NCBI GenBank assembly: GCA_902800525.1
Contig: CADCEV010000003.1
Coordinates: 124,001 to 188,000 of the forward strand
DNA length: 64,000 nt
Direction of reading: 5' to 3'
Source: an uncultured Bacteroidales bacterium
GTDB lineage: Bacteria > Bacteroidota > Bacteroidia > Bacteroidales > Paludibacteraceae
Part shown: piece by piece, positions 8,126 to 16,684 of the stretch
Layout: each line of letters begins with the position of its first letter
How positions within the stretch are numbered: position 1 is the first letter of the stretch
Notes under the pieces: generated by a model
What the model was told of the DNA's origin: nothing
Seen by the model: the letters and a program-made list of their open reading frames with translations, nothing else
Databases searched by the model: none
Position numbers and translations under genes: made by a program

Positions 8126-9151
8126 ATGAAAGCTCTTGTCAAGAGATTTCCTGAGCCCGGCATCTGGATGGAAGAAGTGCCGATGCCCGAAGTGGGAGTG
8201 AACGATGTCCTCATCAAGGTCACCAAAGCCGCTATCTGTGGTACCGACCTCCATATGTATAAATGGGACGCATGGTCACAGGCGCATTGCAAACCGCCTT
8301 ATACGATGGGACACGAGTTCGTCGGTGTCGTAGCGGAAGTGGGAGCCGGTGTTCGTAATTTCCAAGTCGGTGAACGCGTTACTGCCGAAGGACACATCGT
8401 CTGCGGACATTGCCGTAACTGCCGTCGGGGTATGGGACACGTCTGCGAGAACACTATCTCCGTCGGTATAATGGGCAAAGACGGCTGCTTTGCGGAGTAC
8501 GTCACAATACCCGAATCGAATGTCGTCAAACTGCGCCCGGAGATACCAGATGACTTCGCTGCCATCATGGATCCCTTCGGAAACGCAACCCATACAGCCC
8601 TCGCTTTCCCGTTGCTCGGAGAAGATGTACTTATCACAGGCGCAGGACTCATCGGAACGATGGCGGCAGGTATATGCCGCTACGCCGGAGCAAAGAACAT
8701 CGTCGTCACCGATATCAACCCGCTTCGTCTGGAGATAGCTAAGAAAATGGGCGCAACCCTCACTGTCGATGGCTCTAAAGGCGAAACGGTACAAGACGCA
8801 ATGAAGCAACTCGGTATCAAGGGCTTTGATGTCGGCTTGGAGATGTCCGGAGCACCCGCGGCATTCAACGAGATGATCGAGCATATGTACAAAGGGGCCA
8901 ACATCGCCCAATTGGGTATCCTGCCTTCGGACACGCAGGTCAACTGGTCGGATGTCATCTTCAATGCCCTGACCATCAAAGGAATCACCGGACGACGCAT
9001 GTGGGAGACTTGGTACCAAATGGAGCAGATGCTCCTCGGAGGACTTGACCTCTCGCCGGTGATCACACACCGCTTTAAATTCGAAGATTTCCAGAAAGGC
9101 TTCGACGTCATGGTCTCCGGACAATGCGGCAAAGTCCTACTCGAATGGTAA
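8126..9151 (+). CDS. tdh: L-threonine 3-dehydrogenase
   Basis: Zinc-dependent medium-chain dehydrogenase oxidising L-threonine to 2-amino-3-ketobutyrate with NAD+. It has 341 residues, as in classical Tdh. The catalytic-zinc region ICGTDLHMYKWD and GHEFVG, the structural-zinc motif CGHCRNCRRGMGHVC, and the nucleotide-binding segment ITGAGLIGTMAAG are visible. It directly follows kbl across a repeat spacer, giving a complete threonine-to-glycine route. The zinc ligands appear intact. Confidence 0.94.
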   Translation: MKALVKRFPEPGIWMEEVPMPEVGVNDVLIKVTKAAICGTDLHMYKWDAWSQAHCKPPYTMGHEFVGVVAEVGAGVRNFQVGERVTAEGHIVCGHCRNCRRGMGHVCENTISVGIMGKDGCFAEYVTIPESNVVKLRPEIPDDFAAIMDPFGNATHTALAFPLLGEDVLITGAGLIGTMAAGICRYAGAKNIVVTDINPLRLEIAKKMGATLTVDGSKGETVQDAMKQLGIKGFDVGLEMSGAPAAFNEMIEHMYKGANIAQLGILPSDTQVNWSDVIFNALTIKGITGRRMWETWYQMEQMLLGGLDLSPVITHRFKFEDFQKGFDVMVSGQCGKVLLEW

Positions 9152-9230
9152 AGACCTCGATATCTCGATATCTCGTGATTTCGCGACCTCGTGATCTCGA
9201 AAAAACAATTAACAATTAATAATCAAAACA

Positions 9231-12140
9231 ATGAGAAAATTTTTACTTAGCGCTCTGCTGCTCATTTGCGGCACCGCATTTCTCTCCGCTCAGTCCCGTG
9301 AGGGCCTGACAGAGTACAAGTTGGAAAACGGACTCACTGTGCTTCTGTGGGAAGACCATGATCAGCCGGATGTCACCGGTTATGTGGTCGTTCGCGCAGG
9401 TGCTGTGGATGAACCGGCGGAATACACCGGTCTGGCACACTACCTCGAGCACATGCTTTTCAAAGGTACGCAACGTATCGGTGCGATCAACTGGGAAGCT
9501 GAGAAACCGATTTATGACTCCATCATCGCTTTGTACGACCAGTACAGCGATACAAAAGACCCGAAAATCCGTGAGCAACTCGCTACACAGATCAATGAGT
9601 GCTCCATGCGTGAGGCTAAGATCTCTTCTACAGAAGATTTCTTCAACATGCTCGACCTCATCGGTGCTGAAGGTGTGAATGCGTACACCTCTTTCGACCT
9701 CACGGCGTACCACAACTCCTTCCCGGCTGCAGAGATGTACCGCTGGCTGACGATCTTCTCCGATCGTCTCATCAACCCGGTCTTCCGTACGTTCCAAGCG
9801 GAGTTGGAGAACGTCTTCGAGGAGTACAATATGTACGCCAACAACCCCTCTTCACAGGCGCAGAAACAACTCATGGAGGATATCTACAAAGGTTCGCCGT
9901 ACGAGCGTGATGTCATCGGTCTCCCCGAGCACCTCAAGAACCCGCGTCTCTCCAAACTCATCGAGTTCTACAACACCTGGTATGTGCCTAACAACATGGC
10001 GCTCGTGATCGTTGGTGACTTCGATACCGAATCTACCAAACCGATGATCGCAGAGACCTTCGGCCGTCTGGAGCCTAAAGACCTCCCGGCACGTCCTGAG
10101 TACCCGGCTGTCAAACTGACCGGCAAGAAGCACTACAACCTCGGTTACAACCCGCAGGTGGCATGGGTTTACCAAGGTGTCAAAGAGGGTGACCCCGATC
10201 AGGATGTACTGGAGTTTGTCTGCAACCTCCTTTACAATGGTCAGGTCGGTTTGCTCGACCAAGTGAACACCAAGGGTGATGTCAGCTCGGCATACGCTTT
10301 CCTTGATGCACGTCGTAACGACGGACGTATTCTCGTCATGGCTGTGCCTTATTATGATGCGAACCAGCAGATGTTTGAGTCGGATAAACAAACCGAAGCA
10401 ATCGTCATGAAAGAGATCGACAAGATCAAACGCGGCGAGATCTCCGATGAACTCATCGCCAACGTGAAGCACATGTACGCGCAATCGTATAAGGCGTTCA
10501 ACGAGTCTCCGAGTTCGAAGATGAACGTCCTTGTGGATGCCTTCACCTATGCAAAACCGATCGATGATATCTTCACAACGAACGCTAAAATTCAGGCGCT
10601 CACCAAAGAGGAGATCGCACGTGTGGCTAAGAAATACTTCGATGCGGATCACATGACCGTCTCCTTCGATGAGGATACCAAGACCCCGAAGGCGAATACC
10701 CTGCCGAAGCCGAATATCAAACCGCTTGATCCGGTGAAGAATGCGAAGACGGCTTACGCGGAGGCTTTCCAGAAACTGCCGAAGGGAGAACTCAAACAGA
10801 CCTTCAACAATTTCAATGACGTAAAATTGTCGTCGCTGGGTGAGAACGTTACCCTCCATTACACGCCGAATACGAAGAATGACATCTTCACCCTGACCCT
10901 CCGTTATGGTATCGGCGAGCACGAAATGCCGCTTCTCCCGTACGTAGCTGCCTTGATGAGCAACGCCGGTATCATGGGTAGCCCGGCTACCGAAGGTAAA
11001 GACTTCAAACAGCAAATGGCGCAACTCGGTGCTTCCGTTTCGTACGGCTGTAATGATTCGTACTTCTACATCTCCATCTCCGGTGAGGACGGAAACATGA
11101 GTAAGATCATGAACTTGGTGAACCGCCAACTCCTCATGCCGTACTTGGAGCAGAAACAGTTGGATGCTATCAAGGGTGGTGAGTTCTTCAGCCGTCTCAG
11201 CCGTCAGAAACGTACGGCCGTTCAGAAATCTGCGCTCATGCAGTACGCTATGTACGGCAAGAAATCGTCTTATCTGGACGAAGTGCCGTTCGTGGATATC
11301 TGGCAACTCGGTCTGCCGAAAGTGCAATCCCTCGTAGCGCAAGCGCGTACATATGCGCTGGATGTGTTCTACTGCGGTACGCTCTCTCAGGAAAAACTCG
11401 TGCCTGAACTGCCCTTGACCGAAGGTATGCAACCTTCCAAATCGCCGTTCGTTCAGGATCGTCAGAAATACGACAAACCCACCGTGCTCTTCTTGCCGAA
11501 TAGCAACGTACAGCAGGCGGACCTCTATTTCTACATCAACGGACGTCCATATGACATCGCTTCCGATGTACAATCGGATGCTTTTAACCAGTACATGTCG
11601 GGCGGCTTCACTGGTATCATCATGAATGAGATCCGTGTAAAACGCTCTATGGCATACTCGGCGTATGGTGTTGATGCTACTCCGGAACTGCCGGGCAAGG
11701 ACTGCTACTTCATTGGTTATGTGGGTACTCAGTCGGATAAGGTCAATGATGCAATTTCCGTCTACATGGATATCCTCAATGACATGCCGCAAGACTCAAC
11801 CCAGTTAGTAGCCCTTAAAGCTGCCCTCAAGCAGGCTGCGCAGACGGCTAAACCCTCTATGCGTTCGAAAGCTTCTACCTTCGAGTACTGGAAACGCCTC
11901 GGTTACAACGATGACCCGGCTAAGGTCAATGCTGCGAAGATTGATGCGCTCACCTTCAATGACATCGAGAAATTCTACGAGGATAACATCAAAGGAAAAG
12001 CGGTGACCATCATCCTCATGGGTGACCCCAAGAAGATCGACACCAAGGCGATCGAGAAGAAACTGGGCTGCAAAGTAACCAAACTCTCGCCGGCTAAGCT
12101 CTTCAACTCGGTAGATGAACTCTATGATGCTGTCATGTAA
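9231..12140 (+). CDS. M16-family zinc metalloprotease (two-domain, exported)
   Basis: A 969-residue insulinase-family peptidase with a signal peptide (MRKFLLSALLLICGTAFLSA), so it likely acts in the periplasm. The active zinc motif HYLEH is at residues 70-74, with the downstream zinc-ligand Glu region ENVFEEYNMY about 75 residues later. The second half (from about residue 520) is a second M16 pair without an HxxEH motif, as usual for the inactive half. The 79-base upstream gap contains CTCGATAT/TCGTGAT words and AACAATTAA words of the spacer-repeat kind. The substrate is unknown. Confidence 0.9.
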   Translation: MRKFLLSALLLICGTAFLSAQSREGLTEYKLENGLTVLLWEDHDQPDVTGYVVVRAGAVDEPAEYTGLAHYLEHMLFKGTQRIGAINWEAEKPIYDSIIALYDQYSDTKDPKIREQLATQINECSMREAKISSTEDFFNMLDLIGAEGVNAYTSFDLTAYHNSFPAAEMYRWLTIFSDRLINPVFRTFQAELENVFEEYNMYANNPSSQAQKQLMEDIYKGSPYERDVIGLPEHLKNPRLSKLIEFYNTWYVPNNMALVIVGDFDTESTKPMIAETFGRLEPKDLPARPEYPAVKLTGKKHYNLGYNPQVAWVYQGVKEGDPDQDVLEFVCNLLYNGQVGLLDQVNTKGDVSSAYAFLDARRNDGRILVMAVPYYDANQQMFESDKQTEAIVMKEIDKIKRGEISDELIANVKHMYAQSYKAFNESPSSKMNVLVDAFTYAKPIDDIFTTNAKIQALTKEEIARVAKKYFDADHMTVSFDEDTKTPKANTLPKPNIKPLDPVKNAKTAYAEAFQKLPKGELKQTFNNFNDVKLSSLGENVTLHYTPNTKNDIFTLTLRYGIGEHEMPLLPYVAALMSNAGIMGSPATEGKDFKQQMAQLGASVSYGCNDSYFYISISGEDGNMSKIMNLVNRQLLMPYLEQKQLDAIKGGEFFSRLSRQKRTAVQKSALMQYAMYGKKSSYLDEVPFVDIWQLGLPKVQSLVAQARTYALDVFYCGTLSQEKLVPELPLTEGMQPSKSPFVQDRQKYDKPTVLFLPNSNVQQADLYFYINGRPYDIASDVQSDAFNQYMSGGFTGIIMNEIRVKRSMAYSAYGVDATPELPGKDCYFIGYVGTQSDKVNDAISVYMDILNDMPQDSTQLVALKAALKQAAQTAKPSMRSKASTFEYWKRLGYNDDPAKVNAAKIDALTFNDIEKFYEDNIKGKAVTIILMGDPKKIDTKAIEKKLGCKVTKLSPAKLFNSVDELYDAVM

Positions 12141-12172
12141 TTGAGAAAATGAGTAAATGCGAAAATGATAAA

Positions 12173-13066
12173 ATGGTGCATCGCAGTGGCTTTGTGAATA
12201 TCGTTGGAAACCCCAACGTCGGCAAATCGACACTCATGAATGCGTTGGTGGGGGAGCGCCTTTCGATCATCACGTCGAAGGCGCAAACCACCCGCCATCG
12301 TATCATGGGTATCGTCAACGGCGAAGATTTCCAAATGGTCTATTCCGATACGCCGGGTGTCCTCTCGCCGAACTACCAACTACAGCGTCAGATGCTCGAG
12401 TTCTCCCGTTCGGCTCTCGTGGACGCGGACGTTCTCTTGTATGTCACCGAACCGCAAGACACCATCGACCGCAATCCTGACTTCATCGAGAAAGTAAAGA
12501 AGATGTCTTCCGCGGGCACGCGCGTGTTCCTTATTATAAATAAAATAGACCTCACGACTCAGGAAACCCTTGAATCGCTCGTCTCCTTCTGGCACACGCA
12601 ACTACCCGATGCAACCATCTTCCCCATTTCGGCGCAAGAGCGTTTCGGTATTTCGCAACTCTTCGATGCCATCAAAGATGCATTGCCTGTCGGTCCTCCG
12701 TTCTTCCCCAAAGACCAGCTGACCGACAAGCCCGCACGATTCTTTGTCAATGAGATCATCCGCGAGAAGATACTCCAGAACTACGACAAAGAGATCCCGT
12801 ACTCCGTCGAAGTCGAGGTAGAATCCTTCAAAGAAGAGGACAAACTCATCCGCATTGACGCAGTCATCTATTGCGAACGCGATTCTCAAAAAGGCATCAT
12901 CATCGGCAAAGCCGGTTCTGCCCTCAAGCGCGTCGGATCGCAAGCACGCAAGGACATCGAGGAATTCTTCCAAAAGCAGGTCTTCCTCCAACTCTTCGTC
13001 AAAGTGGACAAGGATTGGCGTTCCAACACCAACCGCCTCAAGCACTACGGCTACGATCTCTCCTGA
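12173..13066 (+). CDS. era: GTPase Era
   Basis: Ribosome-assembly GTPase that binds the 3' end of 16S rRNA. G1 GNPNVGKST, G3 DTPG, G4 NKID and a C-terminal KH domain (GIIIGKAGSALKRVG) are present. From the ATG at 12173 it has 297 residues, like other Bacteroidales Era. An upstream ATG at 12149 would add MSKCENDK, but those codons lie in a spacer of GAAAATG-like repeats, so 12173 is preferred. A hairpin terminator follows. The downstream gene dnaK has its own regulatory region. Confidence 0.93.
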   Translation: MVHRSGFVNIVGNPNVGKSTLMNALVGERLSIITSKAQTTRHRIMGIVNGEDFQMVYSDTPGVLSPNYQLQRQMLEFSRSALVDADVLLYVTEPQDTIDRNPDFIEKVKKMSSAGTRVFLIINKIDLTTQETLESLVSFWHTQLPDATIFPISAQERFGISQLFDAIKDALPVGPPFFPKDQLTDKPARFFVNEIIREKILQNYDKEIPYSVEVEVESFKEEDKLIRIDAVIYCERDSQKGIIIGKAGSALKRVGSQARKDIEEFFQKQVFLQLFVKVDKDWRSNTNRLKHYGYDLS

Positions 13067-13086
13067 TAATCAATCCGCCTTTATCT

Positions 13087-13112
13087 ATCCGCCAATCTTG
13101 GCGGATTTTTTT
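13087..13112 (+). terminator. intrinsic terminator after era
   Basis: Perfect hairpin ATCCGCCAA / TTGGCGGAT with a two-base loop (13087-13106) followed by a run of T. The same 20-base hairpin recurs at 15312-15331 without the T-run. Confidence 0.85.
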
Positions 13113-13156
13113 ATGTCCTTCTGCCATTTTGTCAGCCTTTTTCTGCCAAATCCCCT

Positions 13157-13174
13157 TTGGCACGCCTTTTGTCA
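13157..13174 (+). promoter_or_regulatory. sigma-54-like promoter upstream of dnaK
   Basis: TTGGCACG then CCTT then TTGTC matches the -24/-12 consensus TGGCACG-N4-TTGC with correct spacing, except GT instead of GC at -12. It lies about 85 bases before the dnaK start. No TTTG/TAnnTTTG pair is evident in this gap. Recognition by RpoN is inferred. Confidence 0.45.
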
Positions 13175-13257
13175 TTATTAGGGTGACAAGTTTCCTAGTA
13201 CTTCCTAGGCTCCTAAAACACTAAAACAGTAAATTAATTAAAGAAAGGAAAAATACT

Positions 13258-14112
13258 ATGTCTAAAATTATTGGAATTGACCTCGGTACTACAAACTCAT
13301 GTGTAGCCGTAATGGAGGGTAACGAACCGATCGTTATCGCAAACGCTGAAGGTAAACGTACTACGCCTTCTGTAGTCGGATTCATCGATGGTGGCGAGCG
13401 TAAAGTGGGCGACCCTGCTAAACGTCAAGCAATCACAAACCCGACCAAAACTATCTATTCTATCAAACGTTTCATGGGAGAAACCTATGATCGTCTGCAA
13501 TCGGAGATCGCACGCGTTCCTTATAAGGTAGTAAAAGGCGATAACAACACCCCGCGTGTGGACATCGACGGACGTCTCTACACTCCGCAGGAGATCAGCG
13601 CTATCATCCTTCAGAAGATGAAGAAAACCGCTGAGGACTACCTTGGACAAGAGGTGACCGAAGCTGTCATCACAGTGCCGGCATACTTCAATGACTCGCA
13701 ACGTCAGGCTACTAAGGAAGCCGGCGAGATCGCAGGTCTCAACGTACGCCGTATTGTCAACGAGCCGACCGCAGCTGCCCTGGCTTATGGTCTTGACAAG
13801 TCCAACAAGGACATGAAGATCGTTGTCTTCGACTGCGGTGGTGGTACCCACGATGTATCCGTGCTCGAGCTCGGTGATGGCGTCTTCGAGGTAAAAGCAA
13901 CCGATGGTGATACCCACCTTGGTGGTGACGATTTCGATCATCGTATTATCGATTGGCTCGTTCAGGAGTTCAAGAACGAGAACGGCGGAGCAGACCTCTC
14001 CAAAGACCCGATGGCTATGCAGCGTCTGAAAGAGGCTGCTGAGAAAGCAAAAATCGAGCTTTCGTCCTCTACCTCTACGGAAATCAACCTGCCGTATATA
14101 TCATGCCGGTAA
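13258..14112 (+). CDS. dnaK: DnaK chaperone, N-terminal fragment (frameshifted gene)
   Basis: First 284 codons of Hsp70. [16 protein letters not shown], the phosphate-binding [13 protein letters not shown] and THLGGDDFD are intact. The frame runs into a stop shortly after INLPYI because TATATA (14095-14100) holds an extra two bases compared with the expected TATATCATG; codons SCR-stop follow. The remainder of the protein continues in another frame from 14103. As read, this fragment would be most of an ATPase domain with no substrate-binding domain. An essential chaperone is unlikely to be lost, so sequencing or assembly error is a serious alternative. Confidence 0.85.
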   Translation: MSKIIGIDLGTTNSCVAVMEGNEPIVIANAEGKRTTPSVVGFIDGGERKVGDPAKRQAITNPTKTIYSIKRFMGETYDRLQSEIARVPYKVVKGDNNTPRVDIDGRLYTPQEISAIILQKMKKTAEDYLGQEVTEAVITVPAYFNDSQRQATKEAGEIAGLNVRRIVNEPTAAALAYGLDKSNKDMKIVVFDCGGGTHDVSVLELGDGVFEVKATDGDTHLGGDDFDHRIIDWLVQEFKNENGGADLSKDPMAMQRLKEAAEKAKIELSSSTSTEINLPYISCR

Positions 14113-15179
14113 ACGGTGTTCCTGCTCACCTCGTAAAGACCCTGACTCGTGCTAAGTTCGAGCAACTCATCGACGATCTGATCCAGCGTACCATCGCTCC
14201 GTGTCGTACGGCTCTGCAGAACGCTGGCCTCACGACCTCCGATATCGACGAAATCATCTTGGTTGGTGGTTCGACTCGTATCCCGGCTATCCAGGATGCT
14301 GTACAGAAGTTCTTCGGCAAAGCTCCGTCCAAGGGCGTGAACCCCGACGAGGTAGTAGCAGTCGGAGCAGCGATCCAAGGTGGTGTCCTCACAGGTGATG
14401 TAAAGGATGTCCTCCTGCTCGATGTAACCCCGCTGTCCCTCGGTATCGAGACCATGGGCGGTGTCATGACCAAGATGATCGAAGCCAACACCACTATCCC
14501 GACCAAGAAGACCGAGACCTTCACCACCGCTGTCGACAACCAGCCGTCCGTTGAGATCAAAGTGCTCCAGGGTGAGCGTCCGATGGCGGCTCAGAACAAG
14601 CAAATCGGTATCTTCCACCTTGATGGAATCATGCCTGCCCGTCGTGGCGAACCGCAGATCGAAGTAACCTTCGATATCGACGCCAACGGTATCTTGAACG
14701 TCACCGCGAAGGACAAAGCTACCGGTAAGGAGCAGAAGATCCGTATCGAAGCATCCTCCGGTCTCTCTGACGACGAGATCAAGCGAATGAAAGCGGAAGC
14801 TGAAGCCAATGCGGAAGCCGATAAGAAGGCGAAAGAGCAGGCTGACAAACTCAACAAAGCCGATGCTACGATCTTCCAGACCGAGAAGCAACTCGCTGAA
14901 CTCGGCGACAAGATCCCGGCCGACAAGAAGGCGCCGATCGAGAAAGCCCTTGCAGACCTCAAAGATGCGTACGCTAAACGCGACGCCGATGCCTGCGAAG
15001 CAGCCAACAACGCTTTGATGTCCGCCTTCCAAGCCGCCAGCGCAGAGATGTACGCTGCGCAACAGCAAGCACAACAATCCGGTGCTAACGCAAACAACGG
15101 AAACAACGGAAACAACGGAGCCAACGGCTCCAATGGTCAGCCCACCGCCGAGGACGTCGACTTTGAGGAAGTAAAATAA
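14103..15179 (+). CDS. dnaK: DnaK chaperone, C-terminal fragment (frameshifted gene)
   Basis: The rest of dnaK in a different frame. It begins [20 protein letters not shown], which continues directly from NLPYI of the first fragment, then the end of the ATPase domain ([13 protein letters not shown]), linker [16 protein letters not shown], the substrate-binding domain and a lid ending in an Asn/Gly-rich tail and DVDFEEVK. Removing two bases at 14095-14100 would restore one chaperone of 639 residues, with nothing else missing. Whether this half is translated alone cannot be known from sequence. An intrinsic terminator follows. Confidence 0.85.
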   Translation: MPVNGVPAHLVKTLTRAKFEQLIDDLIQRTIAPCRTALQNAGLTTSDIDEIILVGGSTRIPAIQDAVQKFFGKAPSKGVNPDEVVAVGAAIQGGVLTGDVKDVLLLDVTPLSLGIETMGGVMTKMIEANTTIPTKKTETFTTAVDNQPSVEIKVLQGERPMAAQNKQIGIFHLDGIMPARRGEPQIEVTFDIDANGILNVTAKDKATGKEQKIRIEASSGLSDDEIKRMKAEAEANAEADKKAKEQADKLNKADATIFQTEKQLAELGDKIPADKKAPIEKALADLKDAYAKRDADACEAANNALMSAFQAASAEMYAAQQQAQQSGANANNGNNGNNGANGSNGQPTAEDVDFEEVK

Positions 15180-15218
15180 GATTACGTCCCTGACAAGGAG
15201 CGTCAGCTCCGCCTAATT

Positions 15219-15250
15219 ATCCCCCGTTCTCTCGTAGAGCGGGGGATTTT
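15219..15250 (+). terminator. intrinsic terminator after dnaK
   Basis: Hairpin with stems ATCCCCCG / CGGGGGAT (roughly 15219-15247), then TTTT. A smaller hairpin GGAGC-GTCA-GCTCC lies just before it at 15197-15210. Confidence 0.8.
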
Positions 15251-15306
15251 CTATTTCCCGTTTCTCCTTATCCCTTCCCCCTTTCCTCCGTTCGGCATTT
15301 CCCTTT

Positions 15307-15690
15307 TTTGTATCCGCCAATCTTGGCGGATTGGAAATGCCGCTTTGTCTCTCTCCCCCTCCATGGGGTTATCCTTTTTCCCCTCCCCCCCCTCGATGTC
15401 CTGTGCGCGCCACCTCCGTTGGCGCGTTTCCTCTTCGTCTATTTCTCCGGCATTGTATGCCGGCATCTTTTGTATGTTCATTTCCCCGGATTGTATCCGG
15501 CATCCGCCGTCTTGTATCCGTACTTTGTCTATTGCGCCGGAATTGAATTCCGGCATTTCGTCGTTTATTGCGCCGTCTTGTATCCTGCATCTTCCCCTCT
15601 TCCTCTCGCCCCACGTTGTCCTGTGCGCGCCACCTCCGTTGGCGCGTTCCCTCCTCTTTCTTCCTTTTTTCCGGATACCATCCGGAGCTT
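15307..15690 (+). repeat. hairpin array in non-coding DNA
   Basis: No convincing gene between dnaK and 15781. The stretch is pyrimidine-rich on the plus strand and carries at least seven short perfect palindromes: 15312-15331 (the era terminator stem again), 15406-15426 and its copy 15626-15646 (CGCGCCA/TGGCGCG), 15447-15463 (CCGGCA/TGCCGG), 15486-15500 (CCGGA/TCCGG), 15537-15553 (CCGGAATT/AATTCCGG) and 15671-15685. Degenerate units with CCG..TTGTATCC also occur at 15507 and 15573. Open frames here have low-complexity translations and are rejected. Confidence 0.7.
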
Positions 15691-15724
15691 CCCTCTCCCT
15701 CCCTTTCTTGCTGTTTACCTGCGG

Positions 15725-15759
15725 TGCTTTTTCTTTTTTTGCTGTTTATCTGCGATTTT
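15725..15759 (+). repeat. long direct repeat, copy 1
   Basis: A 35-base sequence (TGCTTTTTC, T-run, GCTGTTTATCTGCGATTTT) that recurs at 16649-16684 with one extra T. The two copies flank the structured RNA candidate and the small lipoprotein gene. Confidence 0.85.
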
Positions 15760-15780
15760 CTGCTATTTTTTGCAAAAATA

Positions 15781-15812
15781 TTTGCATATATCAAAAAATT
15801 GTTGTATCTTTG
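15781..15812 (+). promoter_or_regulatory. promoter before the structured RNA / lipoprotein
   Basis: TTTG at 15781-15784, 20 bases, TATCTTTG at 15805-15812, then CACCGTCTTTTG. It is a full consensus promoter nearly 380 bases ahead of the nearest protein start, which suggests a non-coding RNA or a long leader. Confidence 0.8.
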
Positions 15813-15817
15813 CACCG

Positions 15818-16030
15818 TCTTTTGATAGATAGCTGGCTCCGACAGCGTAAAAAAGCGGTGACATATTGATTATTTCGCGTTTGCGATTTATTGGACATTT
15901 CGAAATGTAGGAAGTTTTAAAATGACACCAATAATAAGTCAGCAAACGTCCATAGTGTATATATGGGCGTGACTTATCGGTGTTATGGGCATTTCCTACA
16001 GCCTCGAAATGGATAAGGAAACGCTCATAT
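15818..16030 (+). ncRNA. candidate structured RNA, 6S-like rod
   Basis: Downstream of a consensus promoter lies one long imperfect hairpin. Paired segments: GCGTTT 15877-15882 with 16019-16024; TTAT 15888-15891 with 16013-16016; CATTTCGA 15896-15903 with 16004-16011; TGTAGGAA 15906-15913 with 15993-16000; a bubble of about 11 and 9 bases; ACACC 15925-15929 with 15979-15983; ATAAGTCA 15934-15941 with 15970-15977; CCATA 15950-15954 with 15962-15966. A closing stem, central bubble and apical stem are the plan of 6S RNA, but identity is not proven. T-rich sequence follows. The alternative is a long structured leader of the lipoprotein gene. Ends are approximate. Confidence 0.45.
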
Positions 16031-16165
16031 TTCTTTTGTGTTTTTCCAACAATAATACCGCAAACGGTTTTTATAGAGAACCGTACTCTTCAAACGGGGC
16101 AATACCTGTTAAGCCGTAAGAGCAGGATATTAATTTTACTGTATTATTTTAGAACCGAGGGGACG

Positions 16166-16195
16166 ATGGTATATAACGGTCAACAAATTCAATGA
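16166..16195 (+). other. possible nine-codon leader ORF
   Basis: ATG GTA TAT AAC ... CAA TGA encodes MVYNGQQIQ. Its stop overlaps the lipoprotein start as ATGA. The same design (nine codons, ATGA overlap, lipoprotein downstream) occurs at 52158-52187. Translation is not shown. Confidence 0.3.
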
Positions 16196-16593
16196 AAAAG
16201 TTTTTGATGTATTTCATGGCGGTTTTGTTCGCGGGAATGACTTTCACAAGCTGCCAAAAGAATGATCCGGCAAGCCTTATTCAAGCTAAGTGGAGTGCAA
16301 CTTTAGTCTCTATGACTGAAGACGGTCAGACTCAAGATGTAAAAATTGAGACACCGAGTTACATTTATTACACCTTTTTTGCTGATGGCAATTATTTAAG
16401 AGAAATAAATGCTATGGGTGAGAAGGGTCAGGATGAAGGCATCTGGGAATTAAAAGATAAGATTTTAACTCTCGACAAAGGTGGCTATGACGAGATGGAA
16501 TACAGCGTGTTGGAATTAACAGGTTCCAAACTTGTCGTAAAGGCTCAAATGGGTTCATCTTCTATAAAGATCAACTTTAATAAGGTAAAGTAA
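16192..16593 (+). CDS. small lipocalin-like lipoprotein, unknown function
   Basis: A 133-residue protein with a lipoprotein signal (MKKFLMYFMAVLFAGMTFTSC; lipobox Cys21), so it is probably anchored in the periplasm or outer membrane. The mature part has alternating strands (WSATLVSMTEDG, YIYYTFFADGNYLREI, GIWELKDKILTLDKGG) reminiscent of the lipocalin-like Bacteroidota lipoproteins that end in a beta-rich fold. It stands alone between dnaK and an orphan gene, with a long, structured upstream region. I cannot assign a ligand or role. A weak terminator hairpin follows. Confidence 0.75.
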   Translation: MKKFLMYFMAVLFAGMTFTSCQKNDPASLIQAKWSATLVSMTEDGQTQDVKIETPSYIYYTFFADGNYLREINAMGEKGQDEGIWELKDKILTLDKGGYDEMEYSVLELTGSKLVVKAQMGSSSIKINFNKVK

Positions 16594-16619
16594 TTTCGCT
16601 GACAAAAAGCACTATGAGG

Positions 16620-16643
16620 GACGACCATTCGGCCGTCTCTTTT
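16620..16643 (+). terminator. probable terminator after the lipoprotein
   Basis: GACGACC-ATTC-GGCCGTC hairpin with one mismatch, followed by TCTTTTCTTT. Confidence 0.55.
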
Positions 16644-16648
16644 CTTTA

Positions 16649-16684
16649 TGCTTTTTCTTTTTTTTGCTGTTTATCTGCGATTTT
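16649..16684 (+). repeat. long direct repeat, copy 2
   Basis: Second copy of the sequence at 15725-15759, differing by one T in the T-run. Confidence 0.85.

Noticed and set aside
9852-11792. 646-codon frame opposite the M16 protease
   Set aside because: Antisense shadow produced by codon bias of a clear protease gene; no family features.
15307-15690. CRISPR array
   Set aside because: Repeats are short palindromes of differing sequence with irregular spacing, and no cas genes are present.
15308-15869. Several overlapping open frames in the hairpin region
   Set aside because: Translations are low-complexity, frames overlap on both strands, and starts lack promoters; explained by pyrimidine-rich non-coding DNA.
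15828-15875. Resemblance to a tmRNA 5' end (GGCTCCGACAGCG)
   Set aside because: No matching 3' acceptor stem or T-arm sequence follows, and there is no tag-coding stretch; the similarity is short.
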